64,000 bases of DNA from Porticoccaceae bacterium (GTDB taxonomy: Bacteria > Pseudomonadota > Gammaproteobacteria > Pseudomonadales > Porticoccaceae), in assembly GCA_902562425.1 (NCBI GenBank), contig CACETF010000005.1:1-64000 (forward strand), read 5' to 3'. The notes under the pieces were generated by a model. That model did no database searches, was not told the origin of the DNA, and worked only from the letters and a program-made list of their open reading frames with translations. The position numbers were made by a program, and so were the translations under genes. Positions 18,777 to 27,592 of this stretch are shown piece after piece (the first letter of the stretch is position 1; every line of letters begins with the position of its first letter).

Positions 18777-19438
18777 TTATCTAACTCTTTTGGAGGAGGA
18801 GGTAAATCCTTGAATAGTTTCCAGACCAAACCAGAACTAAAACCTAACATGACCCATATTGTGAGACCAATAAGACCGAAATAAGAGGCAATATTTTGAT
18901 GGGAGACATACCAATTCTCGAGAGATCCTTTATAAGGCATGACAATCTCATCATAGAACTTTTCTGGATCGTTATTTGCGCACATCATATCCTCTTCATC
19001 CCGAAATATTATGGAGCCAATACCAGACAAGCCTGGCCGAACTTTGATTATTTCATTTTGCGATGATGGTGGAAATGCGTAAAAGCAACGCTGTGTCTGA
19101 GGGCGCGGCCCTATGACACTCATATCACCATTAAATATGTGGATAAGTTGCGGCAATTCATTGATTTTAGTTTTACGAAGAAAACCGCCTATCGGCAGCA
19201 CCCGCGGGTCATTTTTTAAAGTGACAGAGCCTGTACCCATATTAGGACTGTCTTTAAGCATAGTAGCAAATTTAAAGAGCTTGAAATGTTTGCCTCCTCG
19301 CCCAACACGATTCTGTGGAAAGAAAATCTCTCCCTCCCCTGTAACTCGTAAAATAAGCATTAGGGGCAGTAAAAGAGGTGAAAGTAAAACCAGCGCAATG
19401 CCTGAAAAAACGACATCAAAGAACCGCTGCATACTCAC
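18767..19438 (-). CDS. Monotopic phosphoglycosyltransferase (bacterial sugar transferase, PglC-like)
   Basis: 223 residues, the size of the minimal catalytic module (PglC, WbaP C-terminus). An N-terminal re-entrant membrane helix (DVVFSGIALVLLSPLLLPL) is followed by FFPQNRVGRGG and LFKFATM, then LRKTKINELPQLIHIFNGDMS and GPRP, the usual motifs of this family (the Asp-Glu-type pair is replaced in part by KINELPQ). It should move a phospho-sugar from UDP to undecaprenyl phosphate at the inner membrane. GTG start at 19438; ATG at 19432 is possible. It overlaps the upstream dehydratase gene by 4 bases and the downstream GNAT gene by 10. It is the second initiating transferase of the locus; the other, WecA-like, is at 55429-56529. 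Confidence 0.92.
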   Translation of the reverse strand: MSMQRFFDVVFSGIALVLLSPLLLPLMLILRVTGEGEIFFPQNRVGRGGKHFKLFKFATMLKDSPNMGTGSVTLKNDPRVLPIGGFLRKTKINELPQLIHIFNGDMSVIGPRPQTQRCFYAFPPSSQNEIIKVRPGLSGIGSIIFRDEEDMMCANNDPEKFYDEIVMPYKGSLENWYVSHQNIASYFGLIGLTIWVMLGFSSGLVWKLFKDLPPPPKELDKWM

Positions 19439-20622
19439 ATTCTCTCATCTAAATATTTACCTGTCTCTTTGTGATTAAAATCAGGGACAATCTTATTGAA
19501 TAATTCAACTATTGGTGCCTTTTCCCACGATGATTGGGTGCGAAGGTCATAGATCACTTTCAAGAAATTGTCCAGCACATCCGAACTGAAGTTAGCTTCG
19601 TTTTTAATCACCCCTAAACTATGAAATCGATCCATATCGAGAATTTCATTGTCCGTAAAAAACTCTTCAAAATCTTTTTCACCTGAAGTATCTGATTTAA
19701 AGAAATAACATGGCCAACGCTTAGATGCAATCAATTCATCAGATCGGTCTCTTGCTTCTTGCTCGGTGGAGCAATGATAAGGTTCGTACCCATGGTTCTC
19801 TACGTAGCGCTCTGCAATGTCAGAGAAAGTGGTCAAATGGAGCTGTTCACTTAACTTTGGGAAAAAGATATCTCTATTTTCGCCCAGGAGGCTTGACATT
19901 AAACATAGTTCCCCAGATTCCTGAGGGGTTACAAAATAACGTCTTACATCATTTGGCGCTGATATGGGTTGCCGTTTAGCAAAACGTTGGTTAAAACCAT
20001 ATAAAAGTGAACCATCGGAAAACGCAACATTAGCAAATCTAGCAGTCGATATATCCATAGATTCGCTTTCACGCATCAGAAACATTTCCATAATACGCTT
20101 ACTCGCACCCATCATATTCACCGGATGTGCAGCTTTATCCGTTGATACGCAAAAATATTTCTTGCTGCCATTCGCTTTGGCCATTTGAACTGTCTTAATG
20201 GTATTAAGGATATTGACCTCAATAAGACGCATCAATGTGAAAGGATCTTTTTCACTTCGAACATGTTTAAGCGCAGAAAGATTAAGAACGTAGTCATACC
20301 CTTTACTGACATTCATTAGAGCTCGGTATTCATTGCTACCGCAGTCAAGAGCGAAGGTACGAAAATCACCCTCAATGTATCCAAGCGTGCTCCGAATGTC
20401 CCTTAAAAGTTCTACCATATTGTTTTCACTAATATCAACAACATGAAGTGCAAGAGGATTCCTCTTAAATATTTCGCGTGTAACAGCCTGACCAATAGAA
20501 CCTGCACCACCTATCACCAAAAAACGGCTACTCGAAACTATTGCCTCTAGTTCTTTTCTTCGACTAGAAATATCGTCATCAAATAATGGTGCAGTCCGAG
20601 CAATTAGTTTTAATATATCCAA
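19435..20622 (-). CDS. UDP-N-acetylglucosamine 4,6-dehydratase-like protein (CapD/PglF/LegB type)
   Basis: 395 residues. The Rossmann motif VIGGAGSIGQAV (about 35) is followed by VVDISENNMVELLRD, LNLSALKHVRSEKDP and STDKAAHPVNMMGASKR, the last carrying the MxxxK variant typical of soluble and membrane CapD-like 4,6-dehydratases. It lacks the N-terminal membrane domain of PglF, so it resembles the soluble branch. Predicted reaction: UDP-GlcNAc to a 4-keto-6-deoxy sugar nucleotide, the substrate for the aminotransferase encoded just upstream. TTG is the likely start; 8 bases separate it from the aminotransferase gene. It overlaps the next gene by 4 bases (GTGA). Confidence 0.9.
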   Translation of the reverse strand: MDILKLIARTAPLFDDDISSRRKELEAIVSSSRFLVIGGAGSIGQAVTREIFKRNPLALHVVDISENNMVELLRDIRSTLGYIEGDFRTFALDCGSNEYRALMNVSKGYDYVLNLSALKHVRSEKDPFTLMRLIEVNILNTIKTVQMAKANGSKKYFCVSTDKAAHPVNMMGASKRIMEMFLMRESESMDISTARFANVAFSDGSLLYGFNQRFAKRQPISAPNDVRRYFVTPQESGELCLMSSLLGENRDIFFPKLSEQLHLTTFSDIAERYVENHGYEPYHCSTEQEARDRSDELIASKRWPCYFFKSDTSGEKDFEEFFTDNEILDMDRFHSLGVIKNEANFSSDVLDNFLKVIYDLRTQSSWEKAPIVELFNKIVPDFNHKETGKYLDERM

Positions 20623-20630
20623 AGTAAATA

Positions 20631-21809
20631 CTACCTATTTAGTTTCTTTAAGGCTCCATCAGGAACACTTGAGGGCACATTAACTACTCGATCTTCTAAC
20701 CACAGCGAGTTTTCAAGACCATCTGTTTGACAGTTTTTGAACATTGGGAGCTTAGACATCAATGTCCAAATTGGACGGGTCATAACATTATTATCATTTG
20801 TCATTGTTAAGAATTCATCACGATCTAATCTGGAATCAAGAATTATTGAATTGAGCCAGTGATTTGCTATGTTTCCATTAATCGCTTTCACAAAATTAAT
20901 ATCCCTGTCATGAAAAAATTTATTCCATTTATCAGCCAACTGCGCTTTTATCACCAAAACATCGCTTAGACGCTCCATTTGAGCACAACCCAATGCTGCA
21001 TTCAGATTTGGCATTCGATAGTTATAACCTATCTCATCATGCACAAACTCATATGGGTGCGGCACCTTTGAGGTTGTTGTAATATACTTTGCTCGCTGAG
21101 CCAGTTCAGCGTCATCAGTAATAATCATGCCTCCACCACCCGTAGTAATCACCTTATTACCATTGAAACTAAATGTGGCCATTGAGGCAAAAGTACCTGT
21201 ATGCCGGCTACCAACGTAACTACCCAGGGACTCAGCAGCATCCTCTATTAAAGCAATATCCCAATCAGCACAAATCTTAGCAATTTCGGCTATTCGACAG
21301 GGAAATCCAAAAGTATGCATCGGCACACAGGCAGATATTTTTTTTTTCGAGGTTTTATTAAATGTTCCATTCTTCCTTTTCTCAGCATTTTCCGCCAGGA
21401 ATCGTTTTAACGCGACTGGACTGAGCCCCATTGTGTCAATATCTACATCAATAAACAGGGGTTCAGCCCCTGCATAGCTAATCGCGTTACATGTTGCAAC
21501 AAAAGTAAGCGCCTGAGATATTACCTCGTCACCAGGCTTTACCCCAGCTAATTTAATTGCTGTGTGGAGAGCTGCAGTGCCATTCATCGTGGCGATTGCA
21601 TGCTTGGATCCTGTAAATGCTGCCACTAACTCCTCAAACTCGCTGACCTTTGAGCCAACCGAAGAAACAAAGTTGGAATCGATACAATCAACTAAGTATT
21701 GTCGTTCATTACCTTCAAATACTGGCCGATGAAGAGGAACAAAATCCTCGCCAAAAATTTTTCTAGAGAAAATAACTACATCCTCAGATATCTGATCCAC
21801 TTTCCCCAT
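20631..21809 (-). CDS. PLP-dependent sugar aminotransferase, LegC-like (DegT/DnrJ/EryC1/StrS family)
   Basis: 392 residues. GTAALHTAIKLAGVKPGDEV, EDAAESLGS and SFNGNKVITTGGGGMI identify the DegT family; the Schiff-base Lys is at about 219. The N-terminal FVPLHRPVFEGNERQYL and the long insert near residue 160 fit the LegC subgroup. It probably aminates C4 of the 4-keto-6-deoxy sugar made by the downstream dehydratase. ATG start; 3 bases after the upstream glycosyltransferase gene, so the two are co-transcribed. The exact product (bacillosamine or legionaminic-acid precursor) cannot be fixed from sequence. Confidence 0.92.
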   Translation of the reverse strand: MGKVDQISEDVVIFSRKIFGEDFVPLHRPVFEGNERQYLVDCIDSNFVSSVGSKVSEFEELVAAFTGSKHAIATMNGTAALHTAIKLAGVKPGDEVISQALTFVATCNAISYAGAEPLFIDVDIDTMGLSPVALKRFLAENAEKRKNGTFNKTSKKKISACVPMHTFGFPCRIAEIAKICADWDIALIEDAAESLGSYVGSRHTGTFASMATFSFNGNKVITTGGGGMIITDDAELAQRAKYITTTSKVPHPYEFVHDEIGYNYRMPNLNAALGCAQMERLSDVLVIKAQLADKWNKFFHDRDINFVKAINGNIANHWLNSIILDSRLDRDEFLTMTNDNNVMTRPIWTLMSKLPMFKNCQTDGLENSLWLEDRVVNVPSSVPDGALKKLNR

Positions 21810-21812
21810 AAG

Positions 21813-23045
21813 CTAATTGTCTACCTTTTCCCTATAAACAACTTCCAGATTTTCAGCCCATCGAGAAGCCAACATTTTTCTATCAAATTTCTCAATAGCT
21901 AACGCTCTTGCCTTGGCGCCTTTGACCTTTAAATCCTGACGATTACCCGCTGCTTTTTCTAAAACATCAGCGAATATAACCGGATCTTTCGGCGAAACTG
22001 AAAAACCACAGCCATTATCGTTGATTAGTTCAGCCAGCCAGCCCGGATAATTATTTAAAACCGGTACTCCGGCTGAAATGTAGTCAAAAAATTTGTTTGG
22101 TGATGTTCCATAGTAAAAGACCGGAATATCAGCTAATATTTGTAAACCAACATCAGTCGAGGCCATCAAACCTGCTAATCTTCTCTTGTTAACTGGCTCA
22201 TGGAATATCACATTATATAAGTCTTCGCGAATTGCACGATCAATGAGGGTTTGTTTCAGCTTTCCTTGACCCAGAAACAAAAATTTAATCTCATTCCTAC
22301 CCCTTGATCTGAGTTCGCTCGCAGCATCTAAAACGCTATCTAATCCATTTGCTATTCCGTGTGTCCCCGCAAACAAAACTAACAAATCGGTATCGCTGAT
22401 CATACTCGGTCTCCAAGCTTTGACCTCAGTATTAAATATGTCTAGATCACAACCATTAGGTATCAAGCTGATTTTATCTGAAGCAACACCCTTTTTTTTA
22501 ATCCCTTCGGCGATACCTGGGGATAGAGCGATAATGCGATGAGCTGAGTGATAACTCGCCCACTCAAGTATAGACATTAAGCCAAGAATAAACGGATTGG
22601 TAATCACACCCATTGCTCTCGGCAATTCCGGCCAAAGATCTCTGACCTCAAAAATAAATGGCTTGCTTCTCAACCACCTCGCGACAATCCCAGGAATGCC
22701 AACTGTAAGTGGAGTGGTCGTGGCAAAAACTAAATCATACTTCTCGGTGAACACTAACTTTAACCCTCCAAGCACATACCGCAAGAAAGTCATAGCTCGC
22801 TTTAATAACTCATCTGCATTCGCATAAGCCAATTCAAGTTCGATAACATCAATATCATCTACTATTCCGCGTCGCTGTCCATTTTTAAAAGGGCCCACGA
22901 GCCCAGTATCTGAGCCAAGATAACTACCACAAATCAAGGTAACCTTGTGGCCTCGCTCAATCAAGCACCTTGACATACTATAGGATCTTATTCCTGTGGA
23001 CCCATCAGGCGAAGAAAAATGTTGGTGGAAATAAAGAACTTTCAT
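21813..23045 (-). CDS. Glycosyltransferase family 4 (WbuB-like)
   Basis: 410 residues from the ATG at 23045, which overlaps the stop of the upstream heparinase-family gene (ATGA). A longer frame exists upstream, but the GT-B fold begins with MKVLYFHQHFSSPDGSTG, so the shorter start is right. FEVRDLWPELPRAMGV, ALSPGIAEGIKKKGV, LIPNGCDLDIFN, FLFLGQGKLK and YYGTSPNKFFDYISAGVPVL are typical of WbuB-type retaining transferases that act early on lipid-linked amino sugars. In this context it likely adds the second sugar after the PglC-like enzyme. The donor is unknown. Confidence 0.9.
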   Translation of the reverse strand: MKVLYFHQHFSSPDGSTGIRSYSMSRCLIERGHKVTLICGSYLGSDTGLVGPFKNGQRRGIVDDIDVIELELAYANADELLKRAMTFLRYVLGGLKLVFTEKYDLVFATTTPLTVGIPGIVARWLRSKPFIFEVRDLWPELPRAMGVITNPFILGLMSILEWASYHSAHRIIALSPGIAEGIKKKGVASDKISLIPNGCDLDIFNTEVKAWRPSMISDTDLLVLFAGTHGIANGLDSVLDAASELRSRGRNEIKFLFLGQGKLKQTLIDRAIREDLYNVIFHEPVNKRRLAGLMASTDVGLQILADIPVFYYGTSPNKFFDYISAGVPVLNNYPGWLAELINDNGCGFSVSPKDPVIFADVLEKAAGNRQDLKVKGAKARALAIEKFDRKMLASRWAENLEVVYREKVDN

Positions 23046-24889
23046 GATGTCCAACTGAATTCGGTTAAAATTGTCCCTGCTGAACCTACTTCTACTTCTA
23101 AAACTGGCACCGTTTGTTTTTGCATATAAAATAGAGATTCCCAACCATCGACTAAATTAGCTCGCAACATTGCCACACTAGTAGTGACAGTCAGTTTGTT
23201 CAGTCCATCAGACACAAATACACCCTTCGGGATAGTCTCAATACGCCAATCACTATTGCGGAGACGCCACCTAAGAACCGCTTTATGCGTAAACCCCGAT
23301 ACCTCATCCTCCACATGCAAATTACTTTTACTTAGACCAACTTTTCTGAGGTGCCTTGCATTTAAATAATCTCGATAACCTGCGGAACAACTCACCCTTT
23401 TACTAGATTGTGATATTTTGGAAAGGTGGTTCATCTCCAGCCAATCACCAAAAAGAAAACGACTCAGCTTGGGCATTTGGTCCCTATCATCAAACTGAAC
23501 AGTGTTATGGGAAGCGGTACCAGAAAAATATGCAGTTAGATCGGGCTTCGAGTGATAGCTATAGGAGCCGGCGTCCCGCAACACATTAGCTCCATTTACC
23601 CATAAATCAATATGAAGGATATCTGACTGACTTGGCCGATATCGAAATTTGGCATGACGAAACATCAAAACGGCTTTGCCAGAGCGGAGAAGTTTATACC
23701 CCCCCTCGTCATAATCGCAATCAGAGAAAACTGGTGGCTCAGTGGTTGCATCGGGTATACCCAACCAAGCTAATTGGAGTGACCAGGATCCGGGTTCAGT
23801 ATAAGCAGAGCGTTCATGAAATAATGCCATAGCCAACTGGATAGTGGGGCGATAGTCTCTGTAGTCACTATCGGTAAGCTGCAAAAGGCGAGCCCCGTCG
23901 TTAGCTCCAAGATTAGGGCCATCACCAGTGCTCGGTGCAACCATCTGATACAACCATGAGGTTGCTAATCTGGCTTTACTATAAAATTTCTGTGAAAAAA
24001 AACGGCCTTTGAGCTTTTTACGCCAAACTTCAACAATGGAAAAAGTGTCAAGTAACATACGATGATAATTTAGAGAGTACTGACTAAAACTTCCGTCATT
24101 TTCAATAAGTTTATCAGATCTATTTTCGAGCCAATCGCGGCCCAACTTCTCCCAAACCGCAGCGTCTTTGCGGCCGTTAGAATACAAAAAGCTCCCTCCG
24201 ATATAAAGCGCGGCTGCTTCTGAGGTGCCATGATTATTATTTTGAGCCATTGCGTAGTGGATCGTTGCTGCAATCCTACGAAGATGCAGATCAATAAGAT
24301 GTCTTAGACTCGGCAGTGGCTGAAGTTCTTGCCCAAGTATCAAAGCGGCAGAACAGAGATGAATTACTCTTATTGAGGCTTCTTGCCCACACTTCCAGTT
24401 AGCGCCGAGATAGGGTGGATTTTTTTCGAGCCAATTCGATAGCCAACTATTTAGACTAACCAATGAATTTTTATCTCCATTTCTAGCTCGCTGAGCAAAA
24501 GCGAGCACCCAGTCCATGCGAGATTGCTCCCATATTAACTTCACATCACCGGTGGTTTCATCAAAGTCAGAGATCTTCCACCATGGCAAATGGCTTTGAT
24601 CACTTTTATCACCACTAATTGGATTAGCCAACCAATCCGGAGGACAATTTCCCAATGGAAATTTTATATGGCTGAACAGACTTCCATAATCTTTCCAGGC
24701 AGAAATTGATGGTAGATCCGACTTAGGTAGCAGCGATTTGCTAAAAAAAGGTTGCGTTGGGGACTTGCTCCTTATTTTACAAACTGGGTGTAAGCTAAAC
24801 TTAATCAACAAGCGGTAAGTTAAAACTGATATGACTTCTTTAAAGCCCAGTCTCGCTATCACTTTGACCTTAGAAAAAAATAAAAACAT
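23042..24889 (-). CDS. Heparinase II/III-family polysaccharide-degrading enzyme
   Basis: 615 residues from the ATG at 24889; an upstream extension of 26 codons is unlikely. The first half is an alpha/alpha toroid (WKCGQEASIRVIHLC, MAQNNNHGTSEAAALYIGG, NDGSFSQYSLNYHRMLLDT) and the second a beta-sandwich (DEGGYKLLRSGKAVLMFRH, HIDLWVNGANVLRDAGSYSY, SGTASHNTVQFDDRDQM). Conserved Asn/His/Tyr of the lyase site are visible in NNHGTSEA and YSLNYHRM. No signal peptide is evident, although the start is hydrophobic. Such genes are common in exopolysaccharide loci, where they may trim or modify the polymer. A decayed copy of its C-terminal part lies at about 32972-33322. Confidence 0.88.
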   Translation of the reverse strand: MFLFFSKVKVIARLGFKEVISVLTYRLLIKFSLHPVCKIRSKSPTQPFFSKSLLPKSDLPSISAWKDYGSLFSHIKFPLGNCPPDWLANPISGDKSDQSHLPWWKISDFDETTGDVKLIWEQSRMDWVLAFAQRARNGDKNSLVSLNSWLSNWLEKNPPYLGANWKCGQEASIRVIHLCSAALILGQELQPLPSLRHLIDLHLRRIAATIHYAMAQNNNHGTSEAAALYIGGSFLYSNGRKDAAVWEKLGRDWLENRSDKLIENDGSFSQYSLNYHRMLLDTFSIVEVWRKKLKGRFFSQKFYSKARLATSWLYQMVAPSTGDGPNLGANDGARLLQLTDSDYRDYRPTIQLAMALFHERSAYTEPGSWSLQLAWLGIPDATTEPPVFSDCDYDEGGYKLLRSGKAVLMFRHAKFRYRPSQSDILHIDLWVNGANVLRDAGSYSYHSKPDLTAYFSGTASHNTVQFDDRDQMPKLSRFLFGDWLEMNHLSKISQSSKRVSCSAGYRDYLNARHLRKVGLSKSNLHVEDEVSGFTHKAVLRWRLRNSDWRIETIPKGVFVSDGLNKLTVTTSVAMLRANLVDGWESLFYMQKQTVPVLEVEVGSAGTILTEFSWTS

Positions 24890-25495
24890 AGACTCACACT
24901 TTTGGGATAAATTAACGCGAATCGATTTAAAATAACAGTGAGTAAAGTGCAACGGGCAGTGTAGCAAAATCCATAATATATATGTCGCAACTTAGCAGTC
25001 CCTGTTTTAGTTATCCTACAGGTCAATGCAACTTTTAAAAAAAACGCTGATCTAGATAACAATGTTTTACGTGCTAACACCTATTTTACCAACAATGCCA
25101 GCTTCTATCTGTGACAATCTAGCGGTCACATTGCGCCGGCAGCATATCAGCTTATGGGCATTTTCTCAGTAATGTGACAAAGGCCCGTCCTTACGCCGCT
25201 CCTGCCTTTTCATGCTAACAAAAAAAACTACCGTATCTCGCACATCACCATGCTACCTATGCGACGGACCCAATACTTTTTGAGGACGAGCATTTTAAAT
25301 CATTAACTTTATTTTGCGGGCACCATTCCTATTAAGACTGTTCTCTTTCTGTGAAATTGAAACCAGTTTGCTAAACTGGGATATAACAATCTTTTCCTTT
25401 AAACTTCACCAAGCTGTCTACACACGTCTATGCCAATGAGCTACCAATACCTCACCAACCATTCAAAATATTGAAAGACCTTTATTTAAACTAAC
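24890..25495. other. 606-bp gap between the heparinase and UDP-sugar dehydrogenase genes
   Basis: No gene recognised. It holds a small hairpin at 25363-25379 and A/T-rich sequence where a promoter for the downstream heparinase-GT4-aminotransferase group would be expected, but no convincing -35/-10 pair was identified. Confidence 0.5.
25363..25379 (-). terminator. Weak hairpin, possible terminator
   Basis: CCAGTTT and AAACTGG form a perfect 7-bp stem with a 3-base loop; on the minus strand it is followed by TTTCAATTT. It lies about 115 bases beyond the stop of the short dehydrogenase gene. The stem is A/T-rich and the T-tract is broken, so the call is weak. Confidence 0.3.
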
Positions 25496-26293
25496 TTATT
25501 GAAGCCGCATCCCATCAAAAACTGTTGTCTTCAAATTACAATTGTCCGCTTCAACCTGATCAAAGAGACTAAGCTGGGAGCCAAGCTTTTTTGCCAGATG
25601 AGCAATTGCTTTAGTATCTTTTGGAAGACAGACACCCCCATAGCCTCTAAGATTTTCCGATACCTCTAAATAGTCTCGGGGGTTTACATTACGCTTCAGA
25701 TACGAGTCGAGAACCGTCATATAATCTGCGTTGAGCTTCTCACAAATTTCAAAAAAATTATTAGCAAATATTACCTTTGTAGAATTATAAACATTACTAA
25801 AATATTTCAGCACCTCTGCTTCTGTTGGCGACATAATCGAGATATTCTTCGGATAATTTCCATGGCTTTCAATTATTTTTTCGGCATAAATCTTACAATC
25901 TGTTCCAATAGCTAACAGATCATGATTCAAAGTGAAATCTTCGTATGCACACCGCTCCCTCAAAAATTCAGGGACAAAACAGATACTCAAATTCCCAAAT
26001 TCTTTTTTCATGTTTTCAGTCGTCCCCGGAACGACTGTACTTTTAATTACCACAAGGCCTGCAAATGATTGAAGACTAAGCTCTTCAACACATTTCCTCA
26101 CAATAGACACATCACACTCACCTAAACTCCCGACAGGTGTTGGAACACAAATATATATGATTTCACAATCACACAGATCCTTTATTTTTGTGTTATACAA
26201 AATATCGTGAATAACAACCTCATGCCCGAGTGCCTTAAAGCCTTTACAGCACGCTTGACCAACAGCTCCGTGCCCGACAATACCTAATTTCAT
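25496..26293 (-). CDS. Short UDP-glucose/GDP-mannose dehydrogenase-family protein lacking the C-terminal domain
   Basis: 265 residues against about 390-430 for usual family members. GIVGHGAVGQACCKGF is the NAD-binding start, then YICVPTPVG, VIKSTVVPGTT and PEFLRERCA. GYGGVCLPKDTKA holds the catalytic Cys. The frame ends after the central helical domain, so the C-terminal UDP-binding domain is absent. Conserved motifs are intact, so this looks like a natural short subfamily rather than a fresh truncation. It overlaps the upstream epimerase gene by 4 bases (ATGA), implying a joint pathway. Substrate unknown. Confidence 0.85.
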   Translation of the reverse strand: MKLGIVGHGAVGQACCKGFKALGHEVVIHDILYNTKIKDLCDCEIIYICVPTPVGSLGECDVSIVRKCVEELSLQSFAGLVVIKSTVVPGTTENMKKEFGNLSICFVPEFLRERCAYEDFTLNHDLLAIGTDCKIYAEKIIESHGNYPKNISIMSPTEAEVLKYFSNVYNSTKVIFANNFFEICEKLNADYMTVLDSYLKRNVNPRDYLEVSENLRGYGGVCLPKDTKAIAHLAKKLGSQLSLFDQVEADNCNLKTTVFDGMRLQ

Positions 26294-27177
26294 AAACTTT
26301 CCAAAATAAGTTCGATTCCCCGGCTTAAAGGGGTGTTAGTCATATTCCCACAAATATTATGGAGCTTTTTCGTACAAGGGACTCGCCTCATAACACTGCC
26401 CTCGGGTGCATCTTTTAGGATTAATTGATCTTTTACCCCCATTTTGTCAAGTACAATTTGCGCCGCGTCCCGGATAGTAACTTCTTCGGAACTACCAATA
26501 TTAATGATATTATTGCTGGCTTTAGGACTCTCAATCACTGACTGAGTGTATCCAATAGCATCATCAATATACAAAAAGCTTCTAGTGTTTTGGTGGCCCA
26601 CCAACTCTAAATTTCCATTTTTTACTTTATTGATAAATTCTGGGAAAAAATGATCTATCTGACCTGATCCATAAATATTGTGGTAACGAATGATACTGAA
26701 ATTCATACCAAATTGCTCATAAGCTGCTACAACGCTGATCTCATTACCTATTTTTGAGCCTCCATATGACCATCTCGGGTTAGTAATGTCAGTGACAGAA
26801 AGAGGAACAGTTTCTGGTGTTGGAAGGTAAGATGAATCTAACTCGATTGATCCAGCATAACTTTCACATGTTCCAGAAAACACAAAACGATCGACACTAT
26901 TTTTATACCTATTAAGTAGGTTAATCGTTGGAAGAGTGTTATCGAGAACAACATCAAATGGTTTTTTATAAAACCATTTAGTGCCATTATACGCTGCTAG
27001 ATGAACAACAATATCGACATTCGGAAGATTATCCACGACTTTTTTATCCTTCAAGTCGAACCCATTTTTTTTGTCCACTTCTATCACTTGATAACCATCG
27101 CGCCTTAATTTTTCTGATAAATGCAGACCGATAAATCCAGATGAACCAGTTATCAATATTTTCTTGTAATTCTTCAT
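26290..27177 (-). CDS. NAD-dependent sugar epimerase/dehydratase (extended SDR)
   Basis: 295 residues from the ATG at 27177; the frame is open 29 codons further, but the Rossmann start MKNYKKILITGSSGFIG marks the natural beginning. TGSSGFIG binds NAD, VVHLAAYNGTKWF follows, and WSYGGSKIGNE provides the YxxxK catalytic pair. IIRYHNIYGSGQ and RSFLYIDDAI are typical of GDP/UDP-sugar epimerases. It probably works with the short dehydrogenase encoded next (4-base overlap). The sugar is unknown. Confidence 0.88.
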   Translation of the reverse strand: MKNYKKILITGSSGFIGLHLSEKLRRDGYQVIEVDKKNGFDLKDKKVVDNLPNVDIVVHLAAYNGTKWFYKKPFDVVLDNTLPTINLLNRYKNSVDRFVFSGTCESYAGSIELDSSYLPTPETVPLSVTDITNPRWSYGGSKIGNEISVVAAYEQFGMNFSIIRYHNIYGSGQIDHFFPEFINKVKNGNLELVGHQNTRSFLYIDDAIGYTQSVIESPKASNNIINIGSSEEVTIRDAAQIVLDKMGVKDQLILKDAPEGSVMRRVPCTKKLHNICGNMTNTPLSRGIELILESL

Positions 27178-27592
27178 ACAAACTTCCATAGCTTGATTTC
27201 GCATTATATTTTTGTACACTTCTCCGCTCAAGTCAGGAGGCTTATCAAACTGTGCTTTTATCACTAGTGTTTGAGTAGGCTAAACCGCCCCGAGAATCAC
27301 CTGTGCCTAAAAAGTTGATATGGGGGTGTTATGATGTAATTACGGCAGTCTACTAACTGAGCTATTTCGGCGACTTGAGTACACCTCGAGCCCAATACCT
27401 CTTCTTCCATTTACAAACTAATTTTTTGCTAGGGTAACATCTTTGAGGCAACTGATACCGAAGTAACTGCGATAACGTCGCCTCTACAATCAGCAGAAAG
27501 ACAGAGCTCTTAAAATAATAAAATTGTTAGATAGATGATTGGTAAATCTACTTACTTATCTCCTTTTCTTTTATTTACGTGTTTCAAACCAC
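27178..27592. other. 415-bp gap with a tRNA-half-like fragment
   Basis: No protein gene seen. It separates the epimerase-dehydrogenase pair from the D-arabinofuranose module and contains the tRNA 5'-half-like fragment at 27349-27371, which may mark an old recombination joint. Confidence 0.5.
27349..27371 (-). pseudogene. Fragment resembling the 5' half of a tRNA
   Basis: On the minus strand the 23 bases read as an acceptor strand GCCGAAA, TA, then the D-arm GCTCAGTTAGTAGA. That is a standard tRNA 5' portion (Thr-, Gly- or Phe-like). What follows does not form an anticodon arm, T-arm or matching 3' acceptor strand, so no functional tRNA is present. Confidence 0.45.
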
